Positions 1 to 11,571 of a stretch of 64,000 nt of DNA are shown here, piece after piece; within the stretch, counting starts at the first letter, position 1, and the number at the start of each line of letters is the position of its first letter. A program made the translations under genes and the position numbers. The stretch covers positions 27,629,495-27,693,494 of the forward strand of contig NC_053146.1 in assembly GCF_016808335.1 (NCBI RefSeq), in the 5' to 3' direction. Below the pieces are notes generated by a model that saw nothing but the letters and a program-made list of their open reading frames with translations, was not told the origin of the DNA and made no database searches. The DNA comes from Panicum virgatum. Lineage: Eukaryota > Streptophyta > Magnoliopsida > Poales > Poaceae.

Positions 1-2093
1 GGGATATATATAAAGGATATAAAGTGGCTAGGAAAATCCTTATAGGCATACAATATTAAAATGCAGTATGAAAAGATATTTAAAGGTGATAGGTGTTGTT
101 CATGTTATACTCGCCTTCCTCAAAGTGCTCCTGCTGCTCAAAGTGCTCTGAAGATGGCTCCTAGTACTCCTCAGATGGATCAACGTCTACTCACGATCGC
201 AACGCCAAAACAAGTCCAGCACATACACATACATGCAAACAAAGGCAAACACTAAGAAACAGTACAACAATACATAAAAACAGCAAAAAAAAACTAAGCT
301 AGAACTGTTCTACGTGTTACAACGATCGCGTGGACATAAAGAACACCTAACACGGAGCTAGAACGCGAAAACTACGCTAAAAACAAGATCCAGGGACCTA
401 TCTGCACGAAAAACTGAGCTACAGGGGAGTTCTGGGCAAAATCTAGGGACTTATACGTAATTAACCCATATACTCAGGGGCTAATGCGCAAAAAGTCCTG
501 GTCTGGACTGCGGGTTATATATCTGGAAAGGTCAGGGGCCTAAACGCTAAAAACTGGGCCTAACTGGAATTATTTTTGAACTACATGGACTGCGGGCTGA
601 TTTCGATGAAAGACAGGGTCTCTTTTGCAAAGTCTCCAGTTAAACGGTACGCCCGATCTAATCTGGCGTGTCCAACGCGGATCGGGTGGCCGGGGTCTAT
701 CCCGCGCGCGGGGGGGGGGGGGGGGTGGCGACGCTCGCCCGCCGGCGGCTCTGTCCGCGGCGGCGCGGCGCGGGTCTCGTCGGAGAAACGCGTACGCGCG
801 TTTCCGGCCATGGCTCGGGCTTGGCTTTGCCCTGGGGTGTAGTCCGCAACACGGCGAACTCACCTGGGTGCACTAGGGGGCGCGTGGGGCTCTGGTATGG
901 CACGCAGCAGTGCCGGGCGTCGTTGCGCGGCCGCGGGGTCGCCAGTGTGCGATTGCGCGCCGGTCAGAGGGGAAACAAGGCGTAAAGAGGGCATGGGAAG
1001 GTGTTTTACCTCTGCGTAACACGCAGGAGACGTGCATAGGGGAGGAGCGGCGGTGCAGAGTTTCCACGGCGGCGTCGCAGCAGTTCAATGCTTGGCAGGT
1101 CAGTGGCGCATGGGGAGAGGCCGCGTGGACGGCTCCTTGAGCGTCTACTCCGGTGGCAGTGACGCGGGGTCGTCCTGCGGAGCGACCAAGCGGGTCAGGA
1201 TGGCCGGCACAGGGTTGATGGTGCGGAGCATCGTCAAGGAGCTCACCATGGGGCGTCCGGGCAGAGCTCCAACGGCGGGGCGGCGTTGGGCTAGGGTTTG
1301 GGGGAAATTGTGGTGGGGATAGGGTTCAGGGAGGTGCGGGGCGCGTTAAAAAGACGGCGGGGGTGATACTCGGCGTGTGGGTTGTGGGAATCGCGGCATG
1401 GGCATTGCGCACATGGACTGATCCTGCCCTCGATCCGAAATCAACGCGGGTCGCTCGGAGTCCGGGCTGCGCAAGCAAGGAGAGGGTGAGGGAGGGCTGC
1501 AGGTGGGTCTCATGGCGGTCGGGCTCGGGCGGGATGGTCCACGGGCAGGCGAGCGAGTGCGGCAGAAGTGAAATAGAGGGCTCAGGCGGATATTGCGGGC
1601 GGAGGAAGGGGAAAGAACTGACGCACGAGCCCCGTCCAGTAGGGAGAGAAGGCGGGGCGCTGGCGAGCGCGCGCTGCTGGGCTGCGATGCTGAAGCTGGG
1701 CCGAATGGAGGGGAGGGCTGAGCCTTGGCGGGAGCGGGCGCTAGCTGGGCCGGGGCTGCGCGAGCGGGAGAGGGAAAGAGAAAGGTGGGCCGGCGGTGGT
1801 TGGGGGTTTTGGGCTTGATTGGTTTTCTCTTTTTCAGGTTTTCCTTCCCTTTTTCAAACCAACTCAAATCTAATTGAATTCAAATAAAATTTGAATTCAA
1901 ACCCTAAGCACTCAACCAAAATAAAATCTATGCACCAGCATGAATGCACAAACATGTTAAACCTAAAATAAATTTTAATTACTTGTGAAAGAAAATTAAT
2001 TTAAATGCAACGCTAAGCATATAAACCTTAGAAAATTAAATAAAGCCAATTAAATTTATTATTAAATACTGAAATTTAAATTATGGTGTTACA
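1..2093 (-). mobile_element. LTR of Tekay-like chromovirus derivative (3' LTR, cut by window edge)
   Basis: This block matches 4203-5088 joined to 15431-16635, so it is one LTR of a pair; about 1.2 kb lies beyond the window edge. It ends GTGTTACA at 2093, and the partner begins TGTAACACCC. The polypurine tract next to it reads correctly only on the minus strand, so this is the 3' LTR of a minus-strand element. The full LTR would be about 3.3 kb, a usual size for Tekay/Del chromoviruses. A G-run at 710-725 (16 G) is 13 G in the partner. Several small ORFs here are not conserved between copies and are not genes. Confidence 0.85.
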
Positions 2094-2110
2094 AATCCTA
2101 CCCCCTTATA
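2094..2110 (-). other. Polypurine tract of Tekay-like element
   Basis: Read on the minus strand this is TATAAGGGGGTAGGATT, directly followed by the LTR start TGTAACACC. Position and composition are those of a chromovirus plus-strand primer, and it fixes the orientation of the element. Confidence 0.8.
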
Positions 2111-2138
2111 GGAATCTCATCCCGAGATTCTGGGCTGG

Positions 2139-2416
2139 CTAGCAAAAGGGATCAGGATCGGTCTTCGTCAGCTCATCTTCTCGGTGTGGTGACTCCATTG
2201 CATTCAGCACGCCTTGATCTTCTGGTTCCGTGTAACTCTCTCTGATGTCTCTAGTATCTTCACCGGATGCTCGGTAAAGGTCAGATCCAATCCTTTCAAT
2301 GGTGTTTGTTCTTCTGGCACTCTCAAGCACTTCTTCAACTCAGATCTGCAATACTCTTCTACCTCGTCTGAGAAATCCTCAAATTCTCCCGTACTATCTG
2401 TAGGCCAGGGTGTCAC
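2139..2416 (-). pseudogene. Chromodomain relic of chromovirus integrase C-terminus
   Basis: Two overlapping minus-strand frames together cover a decayed integrase tail. The segment around HPVKILETSERVTRNQKIK resembles the start of the chromodomain that ends Tekay/Del integrases, where it guides insertion to modified chromatin. The continuation with DELTKTDPDPF lies in a different frame, so at least one frameshift separates them. No integrase core precedes it. The remnant identifies the parent as a chromovirus. Confidence 0.7.
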
Positions 2417-2436
2417 ATTCCTACCCCCTTACAGGA
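2398..2436 (-). other. Second polypurine-like tract joined to an LTR-like start
   Basis: On the minus strand the sequence reads TAAGGGGGTAGGAA followed by TGTGACACCC. This repeats the layout of the true polypurine tract and LTR start at 2110-2084, but with a slightly different LTR-like beginning that runs straight into the chromodomain relic. It looks like a junction left by an internal deletion or template switch between two related elements. Confidence 0.55.
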
Positions 2437-2991
2437 CCGACGTCCTCGTCGGTGAATCCTGGAATATCACATCCTCTTCGCGCTATCCTTCTTCTCAACA
2501 AGCAAGACAGGAGAAACCCAAGGCACGATAAGGTAGAGGGAAACAGAGTGTATGGTTTAACCCCAATGATCTAACTCAGTTTTATTAATTGATTAAACTT
2601 TAACTTAGTAACTGATTTTCACTAAACAAATTTAACTACTAAGCTATGCAATCAACCAAAGATCCAAATCAAACATTTGCACGATAACAGACATACAAAT
2701 TTTATACTTTAGCCGAGTTTAACACACCACTCGACTAACACAACGCGTCGCAGAACGTTTTATCATGCAATTATAAAGGGGTCATTCAGCTTACACCTAT
2801 GATGGTCAGTCGACTTACTTCAGGCCAAAATCTGCGGAAACTATTCTATAGAGAAAAATCAAGGCAAGACGAGTAAAAATCTTAGAATTCAAGGAATATA
2901 ATAACAAAATAGTTTCAGCAGACAAGGCTTAGAGAGAAGAAGATCCTAAAACTCGACCAGTTCTATCTAGGCTTTTGTCCTATAGTCGATA

Positions 2992-3005
2992 TGGCTTTGA
3001 TACCA
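2992..3005 (-). other. Primer binding site, tRNA-iMet type
   Basis: Read on the minus strand the bases are TGGTATCAAAGCCA, three bases inside the LTR edge at 3009. This matches the complement of the 3' end of plant initiator tRNA-Met (TGGTATCAGAGCCA) with one mismatch. It marks the right LTR as the 5' LTR of a minus-strand element. Confidence 0.8.
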
Positions 3006-5093
3006 CTCTGTAACACCCGGTTTATAAAAGGACATAAACCGAGCAATCATATACGTGCCAGGATCAAGTCACACGCATATACAACAGAATGAACAATATA
3101 TCATAGCTCATATCACGTAACAAGATATAATAAAGCGAATACGAATGTTATTTATTACATGAATGACAAAAATGTCTAATACAGTGGAAGCGTAAAACAT
3201 ATACGTAAACTCTCGTCGAAGCTGGGCACCACAGGGACGTCGACTGGGAGACGACAGCCTAGAAGTCCTCGTACTCCTGGTAGCTCTGAGTGAACTCCTC
3301 CGCGTCGCCGGGAACTGAGCAGTAGTAGGGTGTCACCAAAGAGAACAAGAGGAAAAGAGTACAGTAGGCAAGAGTGAGTACACAACTTGTACTCAACAAG
3401 TATAACACAAACTATGAGGCTCTAAGGTTGGCTGACTCAACTACATTAGCTTTTAATCTTGGCAAAATTTTATTAAAGCTATTTACTACAATTTGATGAA
3501 ATTACCATAACCCAGTTGCATAGAAATTAATCAAATTAATTAAGAACTTCTGAGAACCACACCGAAACCACCAAGGTAACCCCACTAATCAAAAGGAGGA
3601 TCCGGGCCACTCATGACCGTGAGCACGGCTAGTATACCAGTTTTACACTCTGCAGAGTTTGCACATCTTTACCCACAAGTCGTGAGCTACGCTAGTTGTT
3701 CATCACACTTCCTTGGGTGAGATGACTAACAAACTCACTACGAGGCCTTTACAAAGAATCTCGTTGGTAAGGAGTAACCGCGAGGGTTGGATCGGCAACT
3801 ATGGAGCAGGTCTAGTGGGCGTCAAGACACAGAAGCACAGACGAGGCCACTCAGTACGAGGGCCATAGAAGCTTACCACCCTTGCCCCACAGGTAAGTTA
3901 CTCCAAACCAAAAAGACCTAATTAGTAAGCCAAGACCGTCCCATTCCAGTCTTGTGGTTGCACGGTTGTCCCAGGTTGTCGCTCTAATGACGTACGGTCC
4001 TTATGGAGAGTAGCTAGCACCAAACACAGTGCGAGCCCCCTAAACCATGTTTCTAAAAAAACCAATTTTTAACGAGACATGAGCCACTCAAGCGGGCCAC
4101 TCCCAGAATTAAGTTGCATATACCATTAATCAAATTAATTAAAAAGGACCAAGTGTGTTATAGCGCAGCAACCTAGCACAACTAACCAAAATGCAACCCA
4201 AGGGATATATATAAAGGATATAAAGTGGCTAGGAAAATCCTTATAGGCATACAATATTAAAATGCAGTATGAAAATATATTTTAAGGTGATAGGTGTTGT
4301 TCATGTTATACTCGCCTTCCTCAAAGTGCTCCTGCTGCTCAAAGTGCTCTGAAGATGGCTCCTGGTACTCCTCAGATGGATCAACATCTACCCACGATCG
4401 CAACGCCAAAACAAGTCCAGCACATACACATACATGCAAACAAAGGCAAACACTAAGAAACAGTACAACAATACATAAAAACAGCAAACAAAACTAAGCT
4501 AGAACTGTTCTAAGCGTTACAACGATCGCGTGGACATAAAGAACACCTAACACAGAGCTAGAACGCGAAAACTACGCTAAAAACAAGATCCAGGGACCTA
4601 TCAGCATTAAAAACTGAGCTACAGGGGAGTTCTGGGCAAAATCTAGGGACTTATACGTAATTAACCCATAGACACAGGGGCTAACATGCAAAAAGTCTAG
4701 GTTTGGACTGCGGGTTATATATCTGGAAAGGTCAGGGGCCTAAACGCTAAAAACTGGGCCTAACTGGAATTATTTTTGAACTACATGGATTGCGGGTTGA
4801 TTTTGATGAAAGACAGGGTCTCTTTTGCAAAGTCTCCAGCGAAACGGTACGCCCGATCTAATCTGGCGCGTCCAACGCGGATCATGCGGCCGGGGTCTAT
4901 CCCGCGCGCGGGGGGGGGGGGGCGACGCTCGCCCGCCGGCGGCTCTGTCCGCGGCGGCGCGGCGCGGGGCTCGCCGGAGAAACGCATACGCGCGTTTCCG
5001 GCCATGGCTCGGCCTTGGGTTTGGCCTGGGGTGTAGTCCGCGACACGGCGAACTCACCTGGGTGCACTAGGGGGCGCGTGGGGCTCTGGCGTG

Positions 5094-6301
5094 TGTTGGC
5101 GCTCCTTAAGTACCCATTTTACTATATGATTAGGAGTTGTTTTGGTAAATTCTTCGGGATGATTCATGTACTAACCCGCCACTTGGCACCCGAACTTGAC
5201 CGTTTTCGATTTTGTCATGGATTTTGGAGCATATTGCATTTTGACAGGAAATTGGACAATTTCGGAGATGTTTTGACGCATGGTTACAACTGGGCTAAGA
5301 TGAGGAATAAGAGGAAGATTCAACACGCAAAAGATGGAACCGAAAGGGGCCAGAAAGGGCCCAGGCCGGCCGGCCTGGAGTCCTTGGGCCGGCCGGCCTA
5401 GCCCTTTTCGGAGCCCAATCGGTCTCAGTTTTCTTCAGCGCGAAGTATGCGTCAACCCTAATCTGTGTTTTACCAAAACCGCCGACTATATCTACCTATA
5501 AATACCCCGAAGCCGCCATCAAAGAAGAGCACAGCAGAAAAGATCTAGAGATCGCAGAGAGGAAGCATCCAGAGACGAGTTTCAGAGATCCATTCGAGTT
5601 AGACACAAGAGAAAGGCGACACCGGAGGCCTCATCGTCCCTCGGCGCCGCTGCAAGTTGGAGGACAGCAAGGGATCCATCCCTTGCCGGAGATTTCGCCA
5701 CCATGATCGACTACGCTTCGCTTAGCTTCATGGGGTAAAGTCCTCGTTTGTTCATGGGGTTGTAAGGAGATCTTGAGTTGTAATTGCCGAATCCTTTATG
5801 AGATTGATCTATAATGATTCTTGTTGATGATGCTTTGATGCCTAATAGTTCGCGACTTGGCTTTGGGTTTACTTTGCTCTTGCATGGTTTACTTAGATTA
5901 CATCAACTATCGTGTTCTTGTTGATTTGTTACCGATTATCCTCGTGTAGTGACAGTATGCGGGAGGGAAAGGTTTTGATCTTGGAACACACTTTTGGTAG
6001 ATTAGATCCGTTCTTCGTTGCTTGGCGATTAAATCTCTAGTGATCCTAGACCCTATGGACAAATGCTCTTCATATCTTGTGCACACTAGTCTAGATTAGA
6101 TTAGATTGGATTGGTTAGATTAGATCTATTTCACACTCAAACACTCAATATAGATCTTTTACCAACATCATTAGTGCTTAGTTAAGCATAGTAATACACT
6201 TGTTCCATGGATTGATAAATCTTGGGGGAATACTCTAAGGGAAAAGCTACACGATCCGTGTGCTTGCGGTACGTAAATTGGCGCTTTAAGAAGCGTCAAC
6301 A
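5094..6301 (+). repeat. Athila 5' LTR
   Basis: The 1,208-bp repeat is near-identical to 14223-15425. It has a TATA box (TATAAATA) at 5497-5504. Upstream of this are an 18-bp palindrome at 5361-5378 and a 12-bp palindrome at 5387-5398, both built on GGCCGGCC. Small ORFs inside (for example 5015-5401) extend into the flanking DNA and are not genes. Confidence 0.93.
5497..5504 (+). promoter_or_regulatory. TATA box of Athila 5' LTR
   Basis: TATAAATA in a C-rich context, about 100 bp downstream of two GGCCGGCC palindromes. The same arrangement is at 14626-14633 in the 3' LTR. It probably sets the start of the genomic transcript, about 30 bp downstream. Confidence 0.7.
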
Positions 6302-6310
6302 AGCTTTTTC

Positions 6311-6328
6311 TGGCGCCGTTGCCGGGGA
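6311..6328 (+). other. Primer binding site, tRNA-Asp type
   Basis: TGGCGCCGTTGCCGGGGA begins nine bases after the 5' LTR. It is complementary over 18 nt to the 3' end of plant tRNA-Asp (as recalled), a primer known for Athila elements. Confidence 0.82.
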
Positions 6329-6434
6329 ACAAGCGATTTTGCTACGTTTAACTTTGTATTAATTTTGTTGGTTACTAACACCTAACCTTTTCCCTAGAAG
6401 ATTTTTTTTTCTTGTTTTTGTTTTGATTGTCTAG

Positions 6435-7535
6435 ATGGGCCATCTCATTCAACACGTGGAGGAAGGAGAAAAATCACTAAGGGATTATGCAAGCCCGCGA
6501 TCGGAGGACTTTGACATGCAAAAATCAGATTCGGTGTTGCGAGCCACCGAGTACGAGATCAAGCCTCAAATCATCAAGATGGCGGCGGCAAACCCCTTTA
6601 GAGGAGATGAGACGGACAACCCATATAGACATATCAAGTGGTTCACAATGCTATGCAATACGGTACAACAAGACGGAGTTCCGCTAGCTTGGTTTAGATG
6701 GAATCTTTTCCCATACTCACTTGCGGAAGAAGCGAGAAGATGGTTTGCACTTGCATCCTTCGAGGTAAAAGGAAATTGGGACGACTTGATGAAGAAATTT
6801 TGCGAGCGGTTCTTTCCGTTAAGCAAGGTTCAACATATTCGGAAGCAAGTGATCAACTTTGCGCAAGGAGAAGAAGAAGGGATAGATCAAGCATGGGATA
6901 GATTCAATGGATTGGTTGAACAAGGACCGAAGCTCGGATTTTCCGGTGAAGTACTCTTGCACACTTTTTATTTTTCCCTAACCCCCGAGTGCATGCAATT
7001 TGTTCAAATGTGTGTAGGAGGAGATCTCATGGGGAAAACACTCACGGAAGCCGCCCAACTCCTACAAAAAATCAGCAAGGGTGCGGCCATGCGAAGAGAT
7101 TGGGAAAAACGATGTTCGGCAAGCTCCGAGGAAGAATCTCAAGTGCGGGTGCTTGCTGGAATTTTCAGAAAAGAGGCATCGAAAGTGAAGGAAGAACAAC
7201 CGAAGCATGGGAAAGTCATAGAGACAAACCACGATGAAGAAGCATCGATCCGGAGTGCAACGAAAGACAACCCGGAAAAGAAAGGAAGAACCATGGGCAC
7301 CGCCAAATCGCTAAGGGAATTCGAGCAAATGGATTGGATACTAATTGACTTCGGAAGATTGTTCGACAAAGCAAGACCGCATCCAAATCAGCGAGGAATG
7401 GCGAAGGTGATAGCGGAAGACTTCCCGCCGGATAATCACACGGGATATACATTTGGCAAGGAATCGGCCGGTGATATTATTCGGATACTTTTTGAAGAAA
7501 AAGAGGAAGAGATTGACTTGGACGAAGTGCTGTAG
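6435..7535 (+). CDS. gag: Athila Gag (capsid) protein
   Basis: This 366-residue frame starts 107 bp after the primer binding site. The central part (about residues 60-200) looks like the retrotransposon gag domain, with FRWNLFPYSLAEEARRWF and a following helical stretch. It would form the virus-like particle that packages the element RNA. I see no CCHC zinc knuckle anywhere in the frame, and the C-terminus is charged (Glu/Lys-rich). The frame ends in TAG at 7533-7535, and the pol frame is open in the same phase straight after it, so stop read-through could make a Gag-Pol fusion. The ATG at 6435 is the first in frame after the leader. Confidence 0.85.
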   Translation: MGHLIQHVEEGEKSLRDYASPRSEDFDMQKSDSVLRATEYEIKPQIIKMAAANPFRGDETDNPYRHIKWFTMLCNTVQQDGVPLAWFRWNLFPYSLAEEARRWFALASFEVKGNWDDLMKKFCERFFPLSKVQHIRKQVINFAQGEEEGIDQAWDRFNGLVEQGPKLGFSGEVLLHTFYFSLTPECMQFVQMCVGGDLMGKTLTEAAQLLQKISKGAAMRRDWEKRCSASSEEESQVRVLAGIFRKEASKVKEEQPKHGKVIETNHDEEASIRSATKDNPEKKGRTMGTAKSLREFEQMDWILIDFGRLFDKARPHPNQRGMAKVIAEDFPPDNHTGYTFGKESAGDIIRILFEEKEEEIDLDEVL

Positions 7536-7553
7536 ATCAAAAGGACCCTAGGA

Positions 7554-10500
7554 GTGAACTCGGAATCATCACCCTACGCGCACATAGCCCAAGTATATGC
7601 GATTGGAAGCGATCAAGGCGAAGGTAACCCATCACCCACACCTCGTGTTGATTGCATAATAGAAGGAATAAAATGTTGCAATGTTTTATGTGACGTTGGC
7701 GTCCATGTTAGTGTGATGAGTTCCAAGATTTATGTTGAGCTTTTTAATGAAATATCAAACCTAGATGCCACAATCATTAAATTGATCATGGGAGATGGTA
7801 GATTAATCAAACCGCTAGGAGTGCTTAGAAATCTAAATGTTGCTATAGCGGGTAAAAAAATTCCTACCGACTTTTTTGTGATTAATGCTAGTGATGATGA
7901 GCACGAAGGCATAATCCTGGGAAAACCCTTTCTCAAATTAGTAAATGTTGTTCTAGATGTTGGAAAAGGGATTGTCACTTTGGATCTAGATGGAGAGAAG
8001 CTCTCATTCGAATTTCATTCAAAACCGTCTTTTGCTTCACCTCTACCTCTTGATAACGAAGAGGTAGAGAGCATTCGTTCCATTGATTCTTTCAGGGATC
8101 CTCTCCAACGCTCTTTGGAGAATGGAGACGCTCAAGATGATCAAGACGGAGAACTAGTGGAAACAATGGAAGAGTTGAAGCCGCAACACGGGAATTTGGA
8201 GGAAGAAAAATTTGAAGACATTGGAGAGTTAGATCAAGAAGAGGATGGTGCGCCCGATGTTGAGATGAAGCCACTCCCCAAGGGGTTGAAATATGAATTT
8301 TTGGGAGATGGCAAGACTTTTCCAGTGATTATTAGCGACGAATTGAGCCCGGAAGAGACGAAGAAGTTGCTGAATTTATTGAAGAAGCACAAAAAGGTGA
8401 TCGGCTACTCGATTAACGACTTGAAAGGTATTAGCCCCGCTTTTTGCACACGTCGTATACAACTCGAGGAGCAATATAAGCCGGTCGTAGAACATCAAAG
8501 AAGGTTGAGCCATGCTATGCGTGATGTGGTGAAGAAGGAGGTTATCAAATTGTTGAATGCCGGAATAATATACCCCGTGCCACATAGTGAATGGGTAAGC
8601 CCCGTTCATTGCGTTCCAAAGAAAGGAGGACTCACGGTTGTGAAAAATGAGAAAGAGCAATTGATACCGCAAAGAACCATCACGGGATGGAGGATGTGCA
8701 TCGATTATAGAAAATTGAATAAGGCAACGAGGAAGGATCATTTTCCACTACCATTCATTGACGAGATGCTAGAAAGGTTGGCAAAGCATTCACACTTTTG
8801 TTACTTTGATGGATACTCGGGATTCTTCCAAATACCTATTCATCCGGATGATCAACATAAGACCACGTTTACTTGCCCGTATGGAACTTTTGCATATCGG
8901 AGGATGCCTTTTGGGTTGTGCAATGCGCCCGCTTCTTTTCAAAGGTTCATGATGGCTATATTTTCAGATTTCATAAAAGAGATTATGGAGGTATTCATGG
9001 ATGATTTCTCAGTGCATGGTACTAGCTTTGATAATTGCTTGGCAAATTTGGAGAAAGTCCTTAAAAGATGTGGAGAGGTTGATCTTGTGCTTAATTGGGA
9101 GAAGTGTCATTTCATGGTGAAAGAAGGAATTGTCCTCGGTCATGTTATCTCCGAGAGAGGGATAGAGGTGGACAGAGCAAAAATAAAAACCGTGGAGAAA
9201 TTGCCACCACCTACGGACATCAAATCTTTGAGGAGCTTCCTCGGTCATGCCGGATTCTATAGGAGGTTCATAAAGGATTTTTCAAAAATCACCAAGCCAT
9301 TGACACAACTTCTCCAAAAAGATGTGGAGTACAATTTTGATAGTGATTGTCTTCACGCATTTCGAACACTCAAGCAATCTCTCACAAGTGCTCCTATCAT
9401 GCAACCTCCAGATTGGAATCTACCTTTTGAAATCATGTGTGATGCAAGCGACTACGCCGTAGGAGCCGTTCTTGGACAAAGGAAAGAGGGGAAGGTAAAT
9501 GCTATCTACTACGCAAGCAAGACTCTCAATGAAGCCCAATTTAATTATGCAACAACGGAGAAAGAATTGCTTGCCGTGGTATTCGCCTTCGAAAAATTCA
9601 GATCATACATAGTAAATTCAAAGGTGATAGTTTATACCGACCATGCGGCAATCAAGTATCTCTTGTCCAAGAAAGATGCTAAACCACGCTTGATTCAATG
9701 GATCCTATTGCTACAAGAATTCGATGTGGAGATAAGGGACAAGAAAGGGGCAGAAAATGTTGTGGCCGACCACCTATCAAGGATGAACCATGGTGATGAT
9801 GGAAAAGAACCTATCGAGGATCAAATGAGACATGATCACCTATATAGAATTCTCGACAAAGATAGTTGGATGAATGAAATAATAAGGGCAATAAAAGGGA
9901 TGCCCTTGGATCACTTAGACAAGAATGCAAAGAGAAGAGTGATCACGGAAAGAAGAAAATACTATTCGGATCCACCATACTTATATAGATATGGAGAAGA
10001 TGGAGTCCTAAGAAGATGCATACCAAGGGAGGAACGTGAAGAAGTTCTAAGGAAGTGTCACTCGTCGGGATATGGAGGACATTATGGGCACTTTAGAACT
10101 CAAGCTAAGGTATGGGCTAGTGGATTCTATTGGCCCGAGATGCATGAAGATGCGAAAAGATTTGTTTCGACTTGTCCGGAATGCCAAAGGACGGGGAATA
10201 TCTCGCAAAGGAATGCCATGCCATTGAACTACAATTTGCAAATAGATCTATTTGATGTCTGGGGAATCGATTTCATGGGACTATTTGTGAACTCACATGG
10301 GTTTGAGCATATATTGGTGATGGTGGATTATGTTTCTAAGTGGGTTGAAGCTATGCCATGTCGGATGGCATCAACGGAGGAGTCCACACACATGATTAAA
10401 TCGGTAATCTTCCCTCGATATGGCATCCCGAGAATCTTGATAAGCGATGGAGGAACGCACTTCACGGGCAAAGACTTTGGTAAATGCTTGAAGAAATTGG

Positions 10501-11168
10501 GAATTGAACATAGAGTGTCCACGGCTTATCACCCCCAAACAAACGGACAAGCGGAAACTTCGAACAAGCAATTGAAGGACATTTTAAAGAAGACCGTGGT
10601 AAAAGGAGGAAAAGATTGGTCGAAGAGACTAGATGATGCACTATGGGCATATCGTACGGCACATAAAACCCCGATTGGTATGACTCCTTATCAATTTGTT
10701 TATGGAAAAACATGCCACTTGCCGGTTGAGCTAGAACATAAGGCGTATTGGGCAATGAAGGAAATGAACTTTGATGCGGAAGCCGCTGGAATTAAAAGGA
10801 GAATCCAAATAAGCGAATTGGAGGAGTTAAGATTGAAAGCGTACAATAGTGCATCAATTTACAAAGAAAGGATGAAGAGATGGTACGACAAACGATTACA
10901 AAACAAGGAATTCGAAGAAGGAGACAAGGTCCTACTCTACAATTCAAGATTCAAACTCTTTGGCAAAGGAAAATTACAAAGCAAATGGGATGGACCATAC
11001 GTCGCACACTCGGTTTCACCCACGGGAGCGGTGACAATCATGGATGCGAAAGGCGACCAATATGTGGTGAACGGACAGCGACTAAAGGTATTCTTGGAGC
11101 CCGACGTCGTGCCCCTTCATTACATCAACATATACACCATGGATGAGGAACCGGAACGTCAAGCCTAA
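7554..11168 (+). CDS. pol: Athila Pol polyprotein: protease, reverse transcriptase, RNase H, integrase
   Basis: The frame is 1,204 residues and uninterrupted. Protease: DVG at residues 47-49 in place of the common DTG/DSG. Reverse transcriptase: about residues 300-520, with [13 protein letters not shown] and the catalytic FMDD at 481-484. RNase H: starts at CDAS (D630), with TEKE and TDH further on. Integrase: HHCC zinc-binding region from about 833, and a DDE core with D906, D965 and E1001, where the last two have the canonical 35-residue gap. No chromodomain is seen. The frame has no ATG at its beginning (7554 is a GTG) and follows the gag TAG in phase, so it is probably made as a fusion. 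All catalytic positions I can check are present, so the protein may be active. Confidence 0.9.
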   Translation: MNSESSPYAHIAQVYAIGSDQGEGNPSPTPRVDCIIEGIKCCNVLCDVGVHVSVMSSKIYVELFNEISNLDATIIKLIMGDGRLIKPLGVLRNLNVAIAGKKIPTDFFVINASDDEHEGIILGKPFLKLVNVVLDVGKGIVTLDLDGEKLSFEFHSKPSFASPLPLDNEEVESIRSIDSFRDPLQRSLENGDAQDDQDGELVETMEELKPQHGNLEEEKFEDIGELDQEEDGAPDVEMKPLPKGLKYEFLGDGKTFPVIISDELSPEETKKLLNLLKKHKKVIGYSINDLKGISPAFCTRRIQLEEQYKPVVEHQRRLSHAMRDVVKKEVIKLLNAGIIYPVPHSEWVSPVHCVPKKGGLTVVKNEKEQLIPQRTITGWRMCIDYRKLNKATRKDHFPLPFIDEMLERLAKHSHFCYFDGYSGFFQIPIHPDDQHKTTFTCPYGTFAYRRMPFGLCNAPASFQRFMMAIFSDFIKEIMEVFMDDFSVHGTSFDNCLANLEKVLKRCGEVDLVLNWEKCHFMVKEGIVLGHVISERGIEVDRAKIKTVEKLPPPTDIKSLRSFLGHAGFYRRFIKDFSKITKPLTQLLQKDVEYNFDSDCLHAFRTLKQSLTSAPIMQPPDWNLPFEIMCDASDYAVGAVLGQRKEGKVNAIYYASKTLNEAQFNYATTEKELLAVVFAFEKFRSYIVNSKVIVYTDHAAIKYLLSKKDAKPRLIQWILLLQEFDVEIRDKKGAENVVADHLSRMNHGDDGKEPIEDQMRHDHLYRILDKDSWMNEIIRAIKGMPLDHLDKNAKRRVITERRKYYSDPPYLYRYGEDGVLRRCIPREEREEVLRKCHSSGYGGHYGHFRTQAKVWASGFYWPEMHEDAKRFVSTCPECQRTGNISQRNAMPLNYNLQIDLFDVWGIDFMGLFVNSHGFEHILVMVDYVSKWVEAMPCRMASTEESTHMIKSVIFPRYGIPRILISDGGTHFTGKDFGKCLKKLGIEHRVSTAYHPQTNGQAETSNKQLKDILKKTVVKGGKDWSKRLDDALWAYRTAHKTPIGMTPYQFVYGKTCHLPVELEHKAYWAMKEMNFDAEAAGIKRRIQISELEELRLKAYNSASIYKERMKRWYDKRLQNKEFEEGDKVLLYNSRFKLFGKGKLQSKWDGPYVAHSVSPTGAVTIMDAKGDQYVVNGQRLKVFLEPDVVPLHYINIYTMDEEPERQA

Positions 11169-11303
11169 CGACGTTAAGCAAGGTAAGTTTGTAGATATTC
11201 TCTTTAAGATTTTATTTTCATTGATTTATTTCTATTCTGGACGAACTTTGCGTAAAACATAGGCTTCTAATTTATTGGTGTGCACCTCGGAAAAAGTTGG
11301 AGT

Positions 11304-11357
11304 CCAGGGGGATGAAAAACCCCCTGGGCCGGCCGGCCCAACACCCCTAGGCCGGCC
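11304..11357 (+). promoter_or_regulatory. Hairpin and paired GGCCGGCC palindromes upstream of the third ORF
   Basis: An 8-bp perfect stem (11304-11311 with 11320-11327) is followed by a 16-bp palindrome at 11325-11340 and another GGCCGGCC at 11350-11357. The same pairing of GGCCGGCC blocks lies upstream of the LTR TATA box. A regulatory role is inference. Confidence 0.45.
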
Positions 11358-11494
11358 GTCCTAAGCCACTTCGTGTGCGTTTCGGTCTCTTTTTTTGGTA
11401 GGTGCGAGATAAGGAAATTTCAAACCTGTGCCTTATAGATTTCGCATGCCAAAACCGAAGATATTTTGGACTTCTCGTCCAAGTCTTTTTGGGA

Positions 11495-11502
11495 TATAAA
11501 TA
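11495..11502 (+). promoter_or_regulatory. Internal TATA box in front of Athila ORF3
   Basis: TATAAATA lies 70 bp before the ATG at 11572, the same 8-mer as in the LTR promoter. With the usual spacing, transcription would start near 11527 and leave a leader of about 45 nt. This suggests ORF3 has its own promoter rather than depending on splicing of the full transcript. Confidence 0.55.
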
Positions 11503-11571
11503 GAGGCGCGGGTTAGATCTATTCTCTCATACTTTTCAATCTACACCACCACCTCGTGAGAGACTTCGACA

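Larger units (their letters stand above)
2094..3008 (-). mobile_element. Internal region of deleted Tekay-like element (non-autonomous)
   Basis: Only about 0.9 kb lies between the two LTRs, against several kilobases of gag-pol in an autonomous chromovirus. It holds, in minus-strand order, a tRNA-iMet-type primer binding site, non-coding sequence, a first polypurine-like tract, a chromodomain relic and a second polypurine tract next to the 3' LTR. There is no gag, reverse transcriptase or integrase core. The element is therefore a large-LTR deletion derivative that would have needed proteins in trans to move. Confidence 0.8.

Noticed and set aside
570..1322. Overlapping ORFs on both strands in GC-rich LTR sequence
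   Set aside because: They overlap in many frames, follow base composition, lie in the LTR and shift frame between the two LTR copies because of the G-run.
1346..1867. 173-codon minus-strand Pro/Ser/Arg-rich ORF, with a partner at 15857-16399
   Set aside because: Both lie in the same LTR region and are composition-driven. They match only because the LTRs are copies, and no domain is seen.
5015..5401. 128-codon ORF that is repeated at 14186-14530
   Set aside because: It spans the LTR edge; the shared part is LTR sequence and the flanks differ, so it is not a gene.
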